A stretch of 64,000 nt of DNA from contig NZ_BPQQ01000060.1 of assembly GCF_022179325.1 (NCBI RefSeq), positions 1-64,000 on the forward strand, in the 5' to 3' direction. Of the stretch, positions 43,845 through 51,690 are shown piece after piece. Below the pieces are notes generated by a model. It saw nothing but the letters and a program-made list of their open reading frames with translations, had not been told where the DNA came from and did not search any database. The position numbers and the translations under genes are program-made. Numbering within the stretch: the first letter of the stretch is position 1; the number at the start of each line of letters is the position of its first letter. The DNA is from Methylobacterium isbiliense (GTDB taxonomy: Bacteria; Pseudomonadota; Alphaproteobacteria; Rhizobiales; Beijerinckiaceae).

Positions 43845-44456
43845 TCAATGGGCCGGCAGGCCGGATCCCCGGGCCGGCATGGCCGCGGCGGCAGGCCGGC
43901 CCCGCGCCAACCCGATCCAGCACCAGGACAGCCCGGCCGCGATCAGCTCGCACGACACGAGCAACCCGATCGCCCACAGCCCCGACCAGGGCCATTGCGC
44001 CAGGATGGCGGCCCCGAGGATGCCGGAGAGCACGGCGAGCAGGATGATTCCGGTGCGGGAGCCGCGCACCTCATGGGTGACGGCCCAGACGATCCGGACG
44101 AGGCCGGAGGCGACCAGGACGAGGCCGAGCACCAGGGTGAGGGCGAGCGACGCGTCGAGGGGGCGAACGATCGCGTAGAGGCCGCCGAGGAGATAGAGGA
44201 TCCCGGCCGCGATCCGGATCGCACGGGCCTGCCACGGCTCGCTCTCGCCGGGCCTCGCCGCCGCTTCGGCGATCTCTCCGAGGCCGGCCACCAGCAGGAG
44301 CACGCCGTACCAGAGGGTGCTGGCGATGGTGAACGCCAGGGTCAGGGAGAGGCCGAGCAGGCCGAGCGCCAGCAGAAGGGCGCCGACCGCGATCAGCCAC
44401 CAGCGGCCGCGCGCCGCGCCGGCCGACGCATCCCGAGGGCTCATCGTGCTGCTCAT
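43845..44456 (-). CDS. HdeD/DUF308-family membrane protein
   Basis: A 203-residue protein with six predicted helices in three pairs, the pattern of HdeD/DUF308 proteins associated in enterobacteria with acid resistance. Recognisable parts are WWLIAVGALLLALGLLGL, GVLLLVAGLGEIAEA, GILYLLGGLYAIVRPLDASLALTLVLGLVLVASGLVRI. A start at Met5 (MSPRD) is possible. It lies 63 bp upstream of the 173-residue protein gene on the same strand. The role here is unknown. Confidence 0.8.
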   Translation of the reverse strand: MSSTMSPRDASAGAARGRWWLIAVGALLLALGLLGLSLTLAFTIASTLWYGVLLLVAGLGEIAEAAARPGESEPWQARAIRIAAGILYLLGGLYAIVRPLDASLALTLVLGLVLVASGLVRIVWAVTHEVRGSRTGIILLAVLSGILGAAILAQWPWSGLWAIGLLVSCELIAAGLSWCWIGLARGRPAAAAMPARGSGLPAH

Positions 44457-44524
44457 GCGCCACCTCCGCCGCGCGTGCGGCTGACCAGCGGGCCGGCCAC
44501 GGAGCCTACGGCAGGCAGGATGCG

Positions 44525-44545
44525 GTGCTTGATTGGACAGGACAG
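44525..44545. repeat. Short intergenic motif, copy 1 (GCTTGATTGGACAGGACAG)
   Basis: GCTTGATTGGACAGGACAG lies in the 120-bp gap between the TAXI gene and the HdeD-like gene. A near-identical sequence lies at 46528-46547 in the next gene-free gap, and a shorter inverted version at 47248-47260. All are in gaps of the same minus-strand gene run. Confidence 0.4.
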
Positions 44546-44576
44546 CCCGCCTCGCTTCGACCGGGACGGCCCGGAT

Positions 44577-46007
44577 TCACTGGGCCGCAACGAGGGGTGC
44601 CGCAGGCCGCGACCCCGATTCGAGGATCGACCGCCGCTTGTCGAGGGCGTGCCGCGCATGCGCGAGGGCCGTCGCGAAGGCGGATTGCCGGTCGGCGTCG
44701 CCGCTCTCGGGAGACCGGCCCAGCACCGCCGCGACGAGGCCGTGGAAGTCGGCCTCGAGGGCGGCGAGCCCGGGAAGGTCGGCGCGCGAGGCTTCGTCGG
44801 CGATCTCGACCAGCCGCCGGATCGGCCGCCAATCCGCCTCCGACCGGCGCCGGCTCCAGTACGCCGTCGCGGCGGCGAACAGCGAACCGGCAAGGCTGAT
44901 GATCAGGCCGCCGATGGTGAAGTACTGCTGCACCTGATCGAAGAAGCTCTGATCGCCGCTGCTGAGATACGCGGACACGCCCGGATGCACGGGCAGGATC
45001 GGGCTCTTGTCGTCGGGATCGGGGGCCTCGATCTGGTTGGCGAGCGGCGTGACCGCCATGAGCTTGGCCTTGGTGGTCAGGATCGACCGGGCGATGGCCG
45101 CCGCGACGACGTTGGGCATCCATTCCGGCGCCACGAACCGGTAGGTGACGGCGAGCGTCGTGACCGTGTCGCCCGGCGTGGCCGGCCGCGCGCGGAACGC
45201 ACCGGCGGGCACGTCGAACGCCTCGAAGCCGGGAAAGCGCTTGCCGATCGTCTCGGCCTCGTCGAGGGCGAGGATCCCCGGCGTTCCCTTGGTGGCGCGT
45301 GCCACAGCGGCCACGACGTCGACGATCTCGCCCGGTGCCACCGGTCCGACCGCGAGCACGGCCGCGACCCGCTTCTGCTGGACGGCCCGCGCCAGCTCGT
45401 CCACCGGCAGGACCATCCGGCCGACCTCCTTCAAAGGCACGTCGAAGTAGCCGAGCACGGTGTCGAGGATCCTGGCATTGTCGGCCTGGAGCGGCCCGGC
45501 CGGGATGCCGACCGTCTTCCCCGCAAGGCCCGCGACGGACTCGACCCGGCTGTGGGGCGGCAGCACGAGGGCGACTACGTCCCGCCGCAGGATCACCACG
45601 GTCTGGCCGTTGGCGGGCGGCGCCACGTCGCTGCGCACGATGGCGAGGTCGGTCCGCCCCTCCTCCAGCGCCCTGGCGCTCGCCGCGAGGTCGTTCGCCT
45701 GGACCAGGTCGAGGGTGACGCGGGGATGCTGGGCCTTCGAGACGGTGGCGAAGGCCGCGATGAAGCGCTGGGCGGTGCTTCCCGGCGGGCCGGTGGTCAC
45801 GCGCAGGTTGGCGTGCGGCGACCAGAGATGCGCGATCGCGAAGCCCGCGGCGAGGCAGAGCAGCACGCCGACCGCCAGGGCGACGCGCCCCCAGCGGCCC
45901 CGCCGGCGTACGACGGCGGCCGATCCGGGAACGGCCGGGTGCCGATCCCCCGGGGCGGTGTCCGGCCGGGGGCGGTCGGGCCGCGCGGCGGCGACCGGGC
46001 CGCCCAT
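44577..46007 (-). CDS. Membrane-anchored TAXI-type solute-binding protein
   Basis: A 476-residue protein with an N-terminal helix (about 40-60), a TAXI-family TRAP substrate-binding domain beginning LRVTTGPPGSTAQRFIAAFA, and a second helix (about 367-391, GGLIISLAGSLFAAATAYW) followed by a cytosolic alpha-helical tail of about 85 residues. The domain shows LAIVRSDVAP and VGIPAGPLQADNARIL segments. No TRAP permease (DctM) is adjacent, so a sensory or scaffolding role is as likely as transport. The ATG overlaps the stop of the secreted-protein gene (ATGA). Confidence 0.8.
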   Translation of the reverse strand: MGGPVAAARPDRPRPDTAPGDRHPAVPGSAAVVRRRGRWGRVALAVGVLLCLAAGFAIAHLWSPHANLRVTTGPPGSTAQRFIAAFATVSKAQHPRVTLDLVQANDLAASARALEEGRTDLAIVRSDVAPPANGQTVVILRRDVVALVLPPHSRVESVAGLAGKTVGIPAGPLQADNARILDTVLGYFDVPLKEVGRMVLPVDELARAVQQKRVAAVLAVGPVAPGEIVDVVAAVARATKGTPGILALDEAETIGKRFPGFEAFDVPAGAFRARPATPGDTVTTLAVTYRFVAPEWMPNVVAAAIARSILTTKAKLMAVTPLANQIEAPDPDDKSPILPVHPGVSAYLSSGDQSFFDQVQQYFTIGGLIISLAGSLFAAATAYWSRRRSEADWRPIRRLVEIADEASRADLPGLAALEADFHGLVAAVLGRSPESGDADRQSAFATALAHARHALDKRRSILESGSRPAAPLVAAQ

Positions 46008-46420
46008 CACTCGGTCGCCGGCGCGGGCTGCCGTTCGGCCGGGCAGCGCCGATAGTTGCGCAGGCTCTGGAAATCCCCGCCGAGCGCCACCACGTCGCCG
46101 TCCCGTGCGAGCAGGATGAGGTTCGCCGCCGATTGCGGAGCCCCGCCTTCGGCCGTGCAGCGCATGTGCGCGGAGTAGATCGAGCCGGTGCGGCCCGCCG
46201 TCTCGTCGACCCAGAGGATCGCGCAGGTCGCGTCGGGCTGCGTGTAGCTCGATCCCGTGATGGCGAGGGCCGGCCGGCCGTCCTGGCCGCACGGCTGGTC
46301 GATGAGCGTCCATTGCCCCCAGAAGGCTTCCGGGACGGTCCTGTGGCGCTTGATGTCCGCGGTGGCGGTCCCGGGTAGCGCGAGGAGCAGCGCGACGGCG
46401 GCAGGACCCATGAGGCGCAT
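46007..46420 (-). CDS. Small secreted protein of unknown function
   Basis: A 137-residue protein with a signal peptide (MRLMGPAAVALLLALPGTATA, cleavage near residue 21). The mature part has PEAFWGQWTLIDQPC and four or more cysteines (such as CAILW, MRCTAEGG, YRRCPAE) consistent with disulfides. The ATG at 46420 has GAGGGA upstream. It overlaps the TAXI-type gene and may modify its ligand or interact with it in the periplasm. No family named. Confidence 0.75.
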   Translation of the reverse strand: MRLMGPAAVALLLALPGTATADIKRHRTVPEAFWGQWTLIDQPCGQDGRPALAITGSSYTQPDATCAILWVDETAGRTGSIYSAHMRCTAEGGAPQSAANLILLARDGDVVALGGDFQSLRNYRRCPAERQPAPATE

Positions 46421-46723
46421 GGCGTTCCCTCGTCTCTGGCCGGCGGCCCGCACGGCCGCACCGCTCGGCCGGACCGGCGTGGCGCCGCCGAGCCGCTCCG
46501 CTTACTGAGCCTCAAACGGTCGAGCGTCGCTTGATCGGGCAGGACAGCGTCCGCCTCCGCGTCGTGGTCGGCCGCGCGCGACCCGTGCCGCCTCGCCGTC
46601 CTGCCGGTCCCGAGGGATCGGACGGCGGGACGCTCGCTTCACCGCGCAGCAAGAAATTCCAGGGCCTTCTCCGCCGATGAGGACCCACCGTCGCCGCCAT
46701 CGGTCCCCTCTCGTCGGTTCCCG
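46421..46723. other. Intergenic stretch, no gene seen
   Basis: This gap separates the O-acetylation genes from the small secreted protein gene, both on the minus strand. It contains the second copy of the GCTTGATxGGxCAGGACAG motif (46528-46547). No further structure is recognised; the promoter of the downstream genes should lie here. Confidence 0.5.
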
Positions 46724-47209
46724 TCACGCGCCCATCCGGCCCCTGATCTCCCGGGCCAGGGCCGCGTAGTCGCGCGGATGGATGCCGTCGCGCCCGGCCG
46801 CGAACCGGACCGTCTGCACGCCGTGGGCCGCGGCCCACGGCTCGACATAGGCGCGCGCGGCGTTGGCCGGCAGGATCAGGATCAGCCGCCGCCCGGCCTT
46901 CGCGGCGACGGCGGCCAGAGCGCCCATGACGCGGGCCTCGGATTGCGCCCGCTGCGCCGCGCCGATGCCGCGCGGAAAGTCGTTGCTCCCGAGGGAGGCG
47001 ACGGTCCAGTGGCCGCCGGACATCACCCGCGCGGCCACCGCGGACGACCCGAGGCCGACTTTCGCAGAGGTCGTGCAGACCCCTTTCAGGGCGAGGCCGA
47101 CGCCCACGCCGATGCTGTCGCCGACGACCACGCAGGCCGCCTGGGCTCCCGCACAGAGCCATCCGCCGAGGACGAGCGCCGCGGCGGTGTGCACGAGGAC
47201 ACGGTTCAT
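46724..47209 (-). CDS. Small secreted SGNH-hydrolase-like protein
   Basis: A 161-residue protein with a signal peptide (1-24, ending GAQA). SGNH blocks are VVGDSIGVGVG (block I Ser), a weak block II, VASLGSNDFPRG (block III Asn) and DGIHPRDYAAL (block V Asp/His). It is compact for the family. It lies last in the minus-strand MBOAT/SGNH run, so deacetylation or acetyl transfer on a surface polymer is likely. Confidence 0.8.
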   Translation of the reverse strand: MNRVLVHTAAALVLGGWLCAGAQAACVVVGDSIGVGVGLALKGVCTTSAKVGLGSSAVAARVMSGGHWTVASLGSNDFPRGIGAAQRAQSEARVMGALAAVAAKAGRRLILILPANAARAYVEPWAAAHGVQTVRFAAGRDGIHPRDYAALAREIRGRMGA

Positions 47210-47255
47210 GGTGCTGCCCCTGGTTTCGCGAGACCGCCGTCGGTGCAGTGCCCGA

Positions 47256-47573
47256 TCAATCCGGCTTGCGGGTGAGCTGCTTGCCCAGGTCGCGGACCTG
47301 CCCCGAGATCCCGGCGACGCCCAACCCCTCCGAGATCGCGACCAGACGGGCCGTGCCGCTCTGGGCGACGGCCACGACCGGGTTCGGCTCGAACTCGTCG
47401 AGCCACGCGGCCAGCGCCTGCGGGTAGGCGACGGCGAGCAGCGCGCAGGTGCCGTAGACGAGCGCGACGGCCCGGCCGACCGGCCCGGACGGGCGCGCGG
47501 CGGCCGTCGCAGTGGCGAGGGGGTGGAGCAGATCCTGCGCCGGCAGGGCGGCGTGCGGGCTCATGGCGGACAT
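47256..47573 (-). CDS. Small single-span membrane protein between MBOAT and SGNH genes
   Basis: A 105-residue protein with one hydrophobic helix (about 34-58, GRAVALVYGTCALLAVAYPQALAAWL) and a short C-terminal domain ending DLGKQLTRKPD. The ATG at 47573 lies 20 bp after the MBOAT stop. No family is recognised. The position suggests a linker or accessory subunit of the acetyl-transfer complex. Confidence 0.7.
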   Translation of the reverse strand: MSAMSPHAALPAQDLLHPLATATAAARPSGPVGRAVALVYGTCALLAVAYPQALAAWLDEFEPNPVVAVAQSGTARLVAISEGLGVAGISGQVRDLGKQLTRKPD

Positions 47574-47593
47574 GACGGTGTCTGGCTTTCCGG

Positions 47594-49030
47594 TCAGAAG
47601 GCGAAGTAGATGAAGGGGGCGATGCCGGAGGGCGACAGCATGGTCACGGACCAGATCGCGAGACCGGCGAATCCGACCTGCGCGGCGAGATGGACCCGCC
47701 GGTAGGTGGCGTTCGCCCACCCGTAGGCCGCCAGCGGCAGGAGCTGGGTCAGGAACCCGAGCAGCATCAGGACGATCACGAGCGGCGTGGCGGTGACGGG
47801 CGCCGCGTGGCCGGTCCTCACGACGATGGTGGTGAGGTAGTCGACGGCCGTGCCGACATCCGCGGCGCGGAAGAAGACCCAGGCCACGCAGACGAAGTGG
47901 AACACGAGCAGGAAGCGGATCGTCTGCCCGGCCTCCGAGCGCAGGAACGCCCGGAACCGGCCGTTCGCGTCCGTCGACTCGCGCAGCAGGCGCTCGCCCG
48001 CGAGGCCGAAACCGTGGAGGGCGCCCCAGACGACGAATTGCAGGCCCGCCCCGTGCCAGAGGCCGCCGAGCACCATCGTCACGATCAGGTTGCGGTAGGT
48101 GCGCCAGCGCCCGGCCCGGCTCCCGCCGAGCGGGACGTAGAGGTAGTCGCGCAGCCACGTGGACAGGGTGATGTGCCAGCGATGCCAGAAGTCCTGCAGG
48201 GAGAGCGCGCTGTAGGGCTGGTCGAAGTTCCGCGGGAAGCGGTAGCCGAGGAGCGCGGCCACGCCGATGGCGATGTCGGTGTAGGCGCTGAAATCGCAGT
48301 AGATGACCACCGCGTAGGCGTACATCGCGAGGATCAGGTCGACGCTCCCGTACCCTTGCGGATGGGTGAAGACCGGGTCGACGAACAGGATCGAGAGGTG
48401 GCTGGCGACGACCACCTTCTTGAACAGGCCGCCGAGGATCAGCAGCGCGCTCCGGCCGAGGTCGATCTCCCGCGAGTCGCAGGGCCTCGACAATTGCCCG
48501 AGGAACTCGGCCGCCCGGACGATCGGACCCGCCACGAGGTGGGGGAAGAAGGCGATGTAGAGCAGCAGGTCGACGAGCGAGCGCGAGGCCTCGACCTTCC
48601 GGCGGTGGACATCGACCACGTAGGAGATGCCGTGGAAGGTGAGGAAGGAGATCGCGACGGGCACCGCGAGGCCGGTGCTGCCGCCCCCGACCGCCACCCC
48701 GACGAGGTTGCCCAGGGCCTGCACCTGAGCCGACACGAAATCGGCGTACTTGAAGAAGCAGAGCGGGATCAGATTGCAGACCACCGCGATGCCGACCAGG
48801 ATCTTCCGCAATCCCGCCGTCGCGGAGCGGCCGATCAGCAGGCCGAAGGCATAGTTGAGCACGGACGACAGGAACAGGAGGAGCAGGAACGGCACGCTCC
48901 AGAAGCTGTAGAAGACGTAGCTGGCCAGGACCAGCATCGCCTTCTTGAGCTCGTTGCGCCGGTTGAGCAGCCACGTGCAGGGCAGCACGAGCATGAAGAA
49001 CAGGGCGAATTCAATGGTTGGGAACAGCAT
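47594..49030 (-). CDS. MBOAT family O-acyltransferase (AlgI-like)
   Basis: A 478-residue polytopic protein of the AlgI/PatA branch of MBOAT, which passes acetyl groups across the inner membrane for polysaccharide or peptidoglycan O-acetylation. It begins MLFPTIEFALFFMLVLPCTW, and has FFPHLVAGPIVR (162-173), FWHRWHITLSTWLRDYLYVPLGG (281-303) and GLWHGAGL with the conserved His326. The ATG at 49030 overlaps the end of the larger SGNH gene by 20 bp. The SGNH genes on both sides support transfer to an extracellular acceptor. Confidence 0.93.
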   Translation of the reverse strand: MLFPTIEFALFFMLVLPCTWLLNRRNELKKAMLVLASYVFYSFWSVPFLLLLFLSSVLNYAFGLLIGRSATAGLRKILVGIAVVCNLIPLCFFKYADFVSAQVQALGNLVGVAVGGGSTGLAVPVAISFLTFHGISYVVDVHRRKVEASRSLVDLLLYIAFFPHLVAGPIVRAAEFLGQLSRPCDSREIDLGRSALLILGGLFKKVVVASHLSILFVDPVFTHPQGYGSVDLILAMYAYAVVIYCDFSAYTDIAIGVAALLGYRFPRNFDQPYSALSLQDFWHRWHITLSTWLRDYLYVPLGGSRAGRWRTYRNLIVTMVLGGLWHGAGLQFVVWGALHGFGLAGERLLRESTDANGRFRAFLRSEAGQTIRFLLVFHFVCVAWVFFRAADVGTAVDYLTTIVVRTGHAAPVTATPLVIVLMLLGFLTQLLPLAAYGWANATYRRVHLAAQVGFAGLAIWSVTMLSPSGIAPFIYFAF

Positions 49031-50378
49031 GGTCGCCTCGGAGCAGCGCCTTGACCTGCGGCTCGATGAACGTCGCGAACGCCTGACCGCCGACACGGTA
49101 GCCGGCGCGCGTGAAGTGGATGCGGTCCTTCGCCATCAACGGGGGGTCCGCGGCCAGCCATCGCGCCGCCCCGCACCCGGCCGGCATCAGGGCCCACCAG
49201 TCCCAGAAGGCGATCCCCTCATGGGCGGCGAGGCGCCGCTGCACCTCCCGCACAGCGCCGAGCTGCGGCGGCCGGGCCGGACAGGTCTCGCTGCCGGCCG
49301 AGGCCGTCTCCTGCGCCGGCGCGGCGGCAGGACAGGCAGGGGCGTCGGGAGCGGGCTTGCAGGGGGACGGGACCCGTTCGGCCTGGGGCGGCCCGACCAT
49401 CACCAGCCGCGCCCGCGGCGTGGCCCGGCGGATCGTGCGGATCACGCCCGCGTAGCGGTCACGGTAGGCGGCCGGATCGAGAGCGTCGTTGAACCCCTCG
49501 TTGGTGCCGAAGGCGAGCACGACGATGTCGGGCGCCAGTCGGCGAAGGGTGTCCACCAGGGTCCGGGCCGGGATCCGGCCGAGGATCTCGACCGTCGCGC
49601 CGGGATAGCCGACGGCCCCATACTCGATGCCTCCGTCCGACCGCCGGATCGTCATGCCGGAGACCGTCACCGGCTTGGCGGCAATCGTGCGGATCACGAG
49701 CCGCCGGAAGGCCGCCAAGCCGCCGGGCGCCTCGGCCCGCAGGACGACCGGGCCGGCCTCCGCCGCCGCCAGGGAGGCCGACAGCAGGGGAGTGTCGTCG
49801 GCCTCGACCGAGATCGAGCCGGCATCCACGCCGGTCCGGGCCTCGATCTCGACGAACGAGTAGGGCATCGGCGTCTCGGCCGTGACGCTCAGGGTCTCCC
49901 CGGCCGCGCTCGTGCTCGCGGTGTATCCCGACAGGCCGAACCCGTCCGGCGACGTCGCCCGCTGCAGGCTTGCATAGGTCCAGCCCTGGCTCGCGGCGAC
50001 CTTCACCTGCGTGCTGCGCACGCCGGGATGGGGCGATCCGACGGGCAGGACGCCTGCGCCGCCGGCACCGTACCGCTCCTGCAGGGCCTGCCGGACCGCA
50101 CCCGTGAACTGATCGGCCGCGGTGTGGCTGTCGCCGATCTGCAGGATCGACAGCCCCCTGCGGGTGCCACGGAGCGGTTCGGCCATCGCGCCTCGGTCCC
50201 GGGACGCCGGGGCGTCGGGCGCCTGCCCCCTCGCGTCCCGCGGGCTCGGGGCGACCCCGCCGGCCGGCGCGGGTGGGTTGGTGCTCCCGGCCGGAAGGAC
50301 CAGGGCGAGCGCGAGCGGCAGGAGGAGCGCGCCCCCCGCCGCGGCCGGAAGGCCGTATCCGCGCCCGCCGAGGCTCAC
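49011..50378 (-). CDS. Secreted SGNH-fold O-acetyltransferase-like protein
   Basis: A 455-residue protein. The start is GTG at 50378, overlapping the previous stop (GTGA). An N-terminal hydrophobic segment (about 10-31) is followed by an Ala/Pro linker, then SGNH block I LQIGDSHTAADQF with Asp83/Ser84, a long inserted beta-rich domain, LAFGTNEGF (block III) and KDRIHFTRAGY (block V). This architecture resembles AlgJ/PatB-like acetyltransferases that act with MBOAT proteins. A cysteine-containing Pro/Ala-rich insert (near 345-380) is unusual. Confidence 0.82.
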   Translation of the reverse strand: MSLGGRGYGLPAAAGGALLLPLALALVLPAGSTNPPAPAGGVAPSPRDARGQAPDAPASRDRGAMAEPLRGTRRGLSILQIGDSHTAADQFTGAVRQALQERYGAGGAGVLPVGSPHPGVRSTQVKVAASQGWTYASLQRATSPDGFGLSGYTASTSAAGETLSVTAETPMPYSFVEIEARTGVDAGSISVEADDTPLLSASLAAAEAGPVVLRAEAPGGLAAFRRLVIRTIAAKPVTVSGMTIRRSDGGIEYGAVGYPGATVEILGRIPARTLVDTLRRLAPDIVVLAFGTNEGFNDALDPAAYRDRYAGVIRTIRRATPRARLVMVGPPQAERVPSPCKPAPDAPACPAAAPAQETASAGSETCPARPPQLGAVREVQRRLAAHEGIAFWDWWALMPAGCGAARWLAADPPLMAKDRIHFTRAGYRVGGQAFATFIEPQVKALLRGDHAVPNH

Positions 50379-51169
50379 AGCTTCGCCTGATGCTGGCAAG
50401 GATAGCCCACGGCGATGCCCTGCTCCTTCAGGACGCCGGTCACGGTGCGCAGCAGGTACGCCGCGAGCACGTCGTAGCCCGCCGCCGTGAAGTGGATGCC
50501 GTCCGGTGCGCGGATCTGGACCTGAGCACCCTTGAGATCGGGCCCATAGGGCTGGAACACGTCGGCGCCGGACGCCGCCTGCTTCCAGGGCTCGACGTAG
50601 CGGACCTTCGGGTTGCCCAGTCCCCTGATCGCCTCGGCATAGACGGCGTTCTTCTCGGTCGCGTCGTCCTGGCTGACCTTGTCGCGCAGAACCGGGAGGC
50701 CGATCCACAGAACGCCGGCCCCCTCCGCGGCGAGGTTCCGCAGTAGGGCCTGGGACAGCTCCGCGTAGCGGCTGCGCCACGCCGCCGTGCCGAGGTCGAA
50801 GCGGGCCCGGCTCGTGTCCACGATGGATTGCCGGTCGTTCAGGCCGAGGGAAACCACGACGAGGGTCGGCTTCGCCCGCGCGACCACCGCCCTGCTCTCG
50901 GCGACCCAGTCGAACTTGGCCGGGCGGGTCAGGCCCGTGCCGTTCTGGGCATGCCGTCCGAGCCTGATCCGGGATCCGAGGCAGGCCTCGCGCGAGAGCA
51001 GCCGCACGGCGCCGCCCCACATGCCGTCGGACAGGGAATCGCCGACGAAGGCGATGCGGATCTCGTCGGGACCCGCCAGGGCCGGAACCGGCCCGACCGC
51101 TCCCGCGACCGACAGAAGAGAAGCCAAACCGCCCACGAGCGAGCGGCGCGACAGGAGTACGGTCTTCAC
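50375..51169 (-). CDS. Secreted SGNH/DUF459-like hydrolase
   Basis: A 264-residue protein from a GTG at 51169 with AGGGGACC upstream. The signal peptide is basic-hydrophobic (LLSRRSLVGGLASLLSVAGAVG...ALAG). SGNH blocks are FVGDSLSDGMWGG, SLGLNDRQ and DGIHFTAAGYDVLAAY, the form of DUF459 proteins. It is the first gene of the MBOAT/SGNH operon and couples to the next gene by GTGA. Confidence 0.82.
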   Translation of the reverse strand: MKTVLLSRRSLVGGLASLLSVAGAVGPVPALAGPDEIRIAFVGDSLSDGMWGGAVRLLSREACLGSRIRLGRHAQNGTGLTRPAKFDWVAESRAVVARAKPTLVVVSLGLNDRQSIVDTSRARFDLGTAAWRSRYAELSQALLRNLAAEGAGVLWIGLPVLRDKVSQDDATEKNAVYAEAIRGLGNPKVRYVEPWKQAASGADVFQPYGPDLKGAQVQIRAPDGIHFTAAGYDVLAAYLLRTVTGVLKEQGIAVGYPCQHQAKL

Positions 51170-51690
51170 GATGGTCCCCTGATCCGGTTCGGGCGGACGA
51201 GATCCGCCCGGATCTTCGAGATGAGCAGGATTTGCTGGCTGCCGGCAGGCCAGTATCGCTGCCGACATTGCCGCTTGCTGTAATCTTGTCGGTGATCCCT
51301 GCGGACCCGGATCGCAGTCCATCGCCCCCGGAGCGGCAGGCCGCCCGGGGCCATACTCTGGGCAGTCACCATAAATTGACGTTAATGGTCATGGTTTACG
51401 ATCAGTTGACGCGATCGCCTCTAGGAGAGGCTGGCCGGCGACGCGCCGTTCCGGCGCCGGGCGGGAGACGAGCCCGTCGCGCGAGGTCGACCGTGGCGGC
51501 GCGAACGATCGACAGCGTCAAGGTCGACGCCCGTCGTCGTCCCCGCCGGGGCCTGACGCGTCTGCACCCGCCCTCGTGTTCGTGGTCATCCTCCACACCC
51601 CTGCTGCCCGGGCAGTCTAATGATTGTAGTTGTCACCTGCGGGCCGATGCGAAAGCTGGGCGCCGGCCCGCACGACCCTTGGAGGCCCGG
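51170..51690. other. Divergent promoter region, SGNH operon and TPR gene
   Basis: No gene is seen, although one frame is open through much of it on the plus strand. A hairpin GGGCGGA/TCCGCCC (51191-51209) lies 21 bp upstream of the SGNH gene start. An A/T-rich island at 51369-51415 contains TTGACG (51376) and TACGAT (51397), a weak -35/-10 candidate for the TPR gene, and a second TTGACG follows. These are suggestive only. Confidence 0.4.

Noticed and set aside
43170-46055. Plus-strand open frame of over 900 codons across the HdeD/TAXI region
   Set aside because: It runs antisense to several genes with good ribosome binding sites and membrane or binding domains; its own translation resembles no protein.
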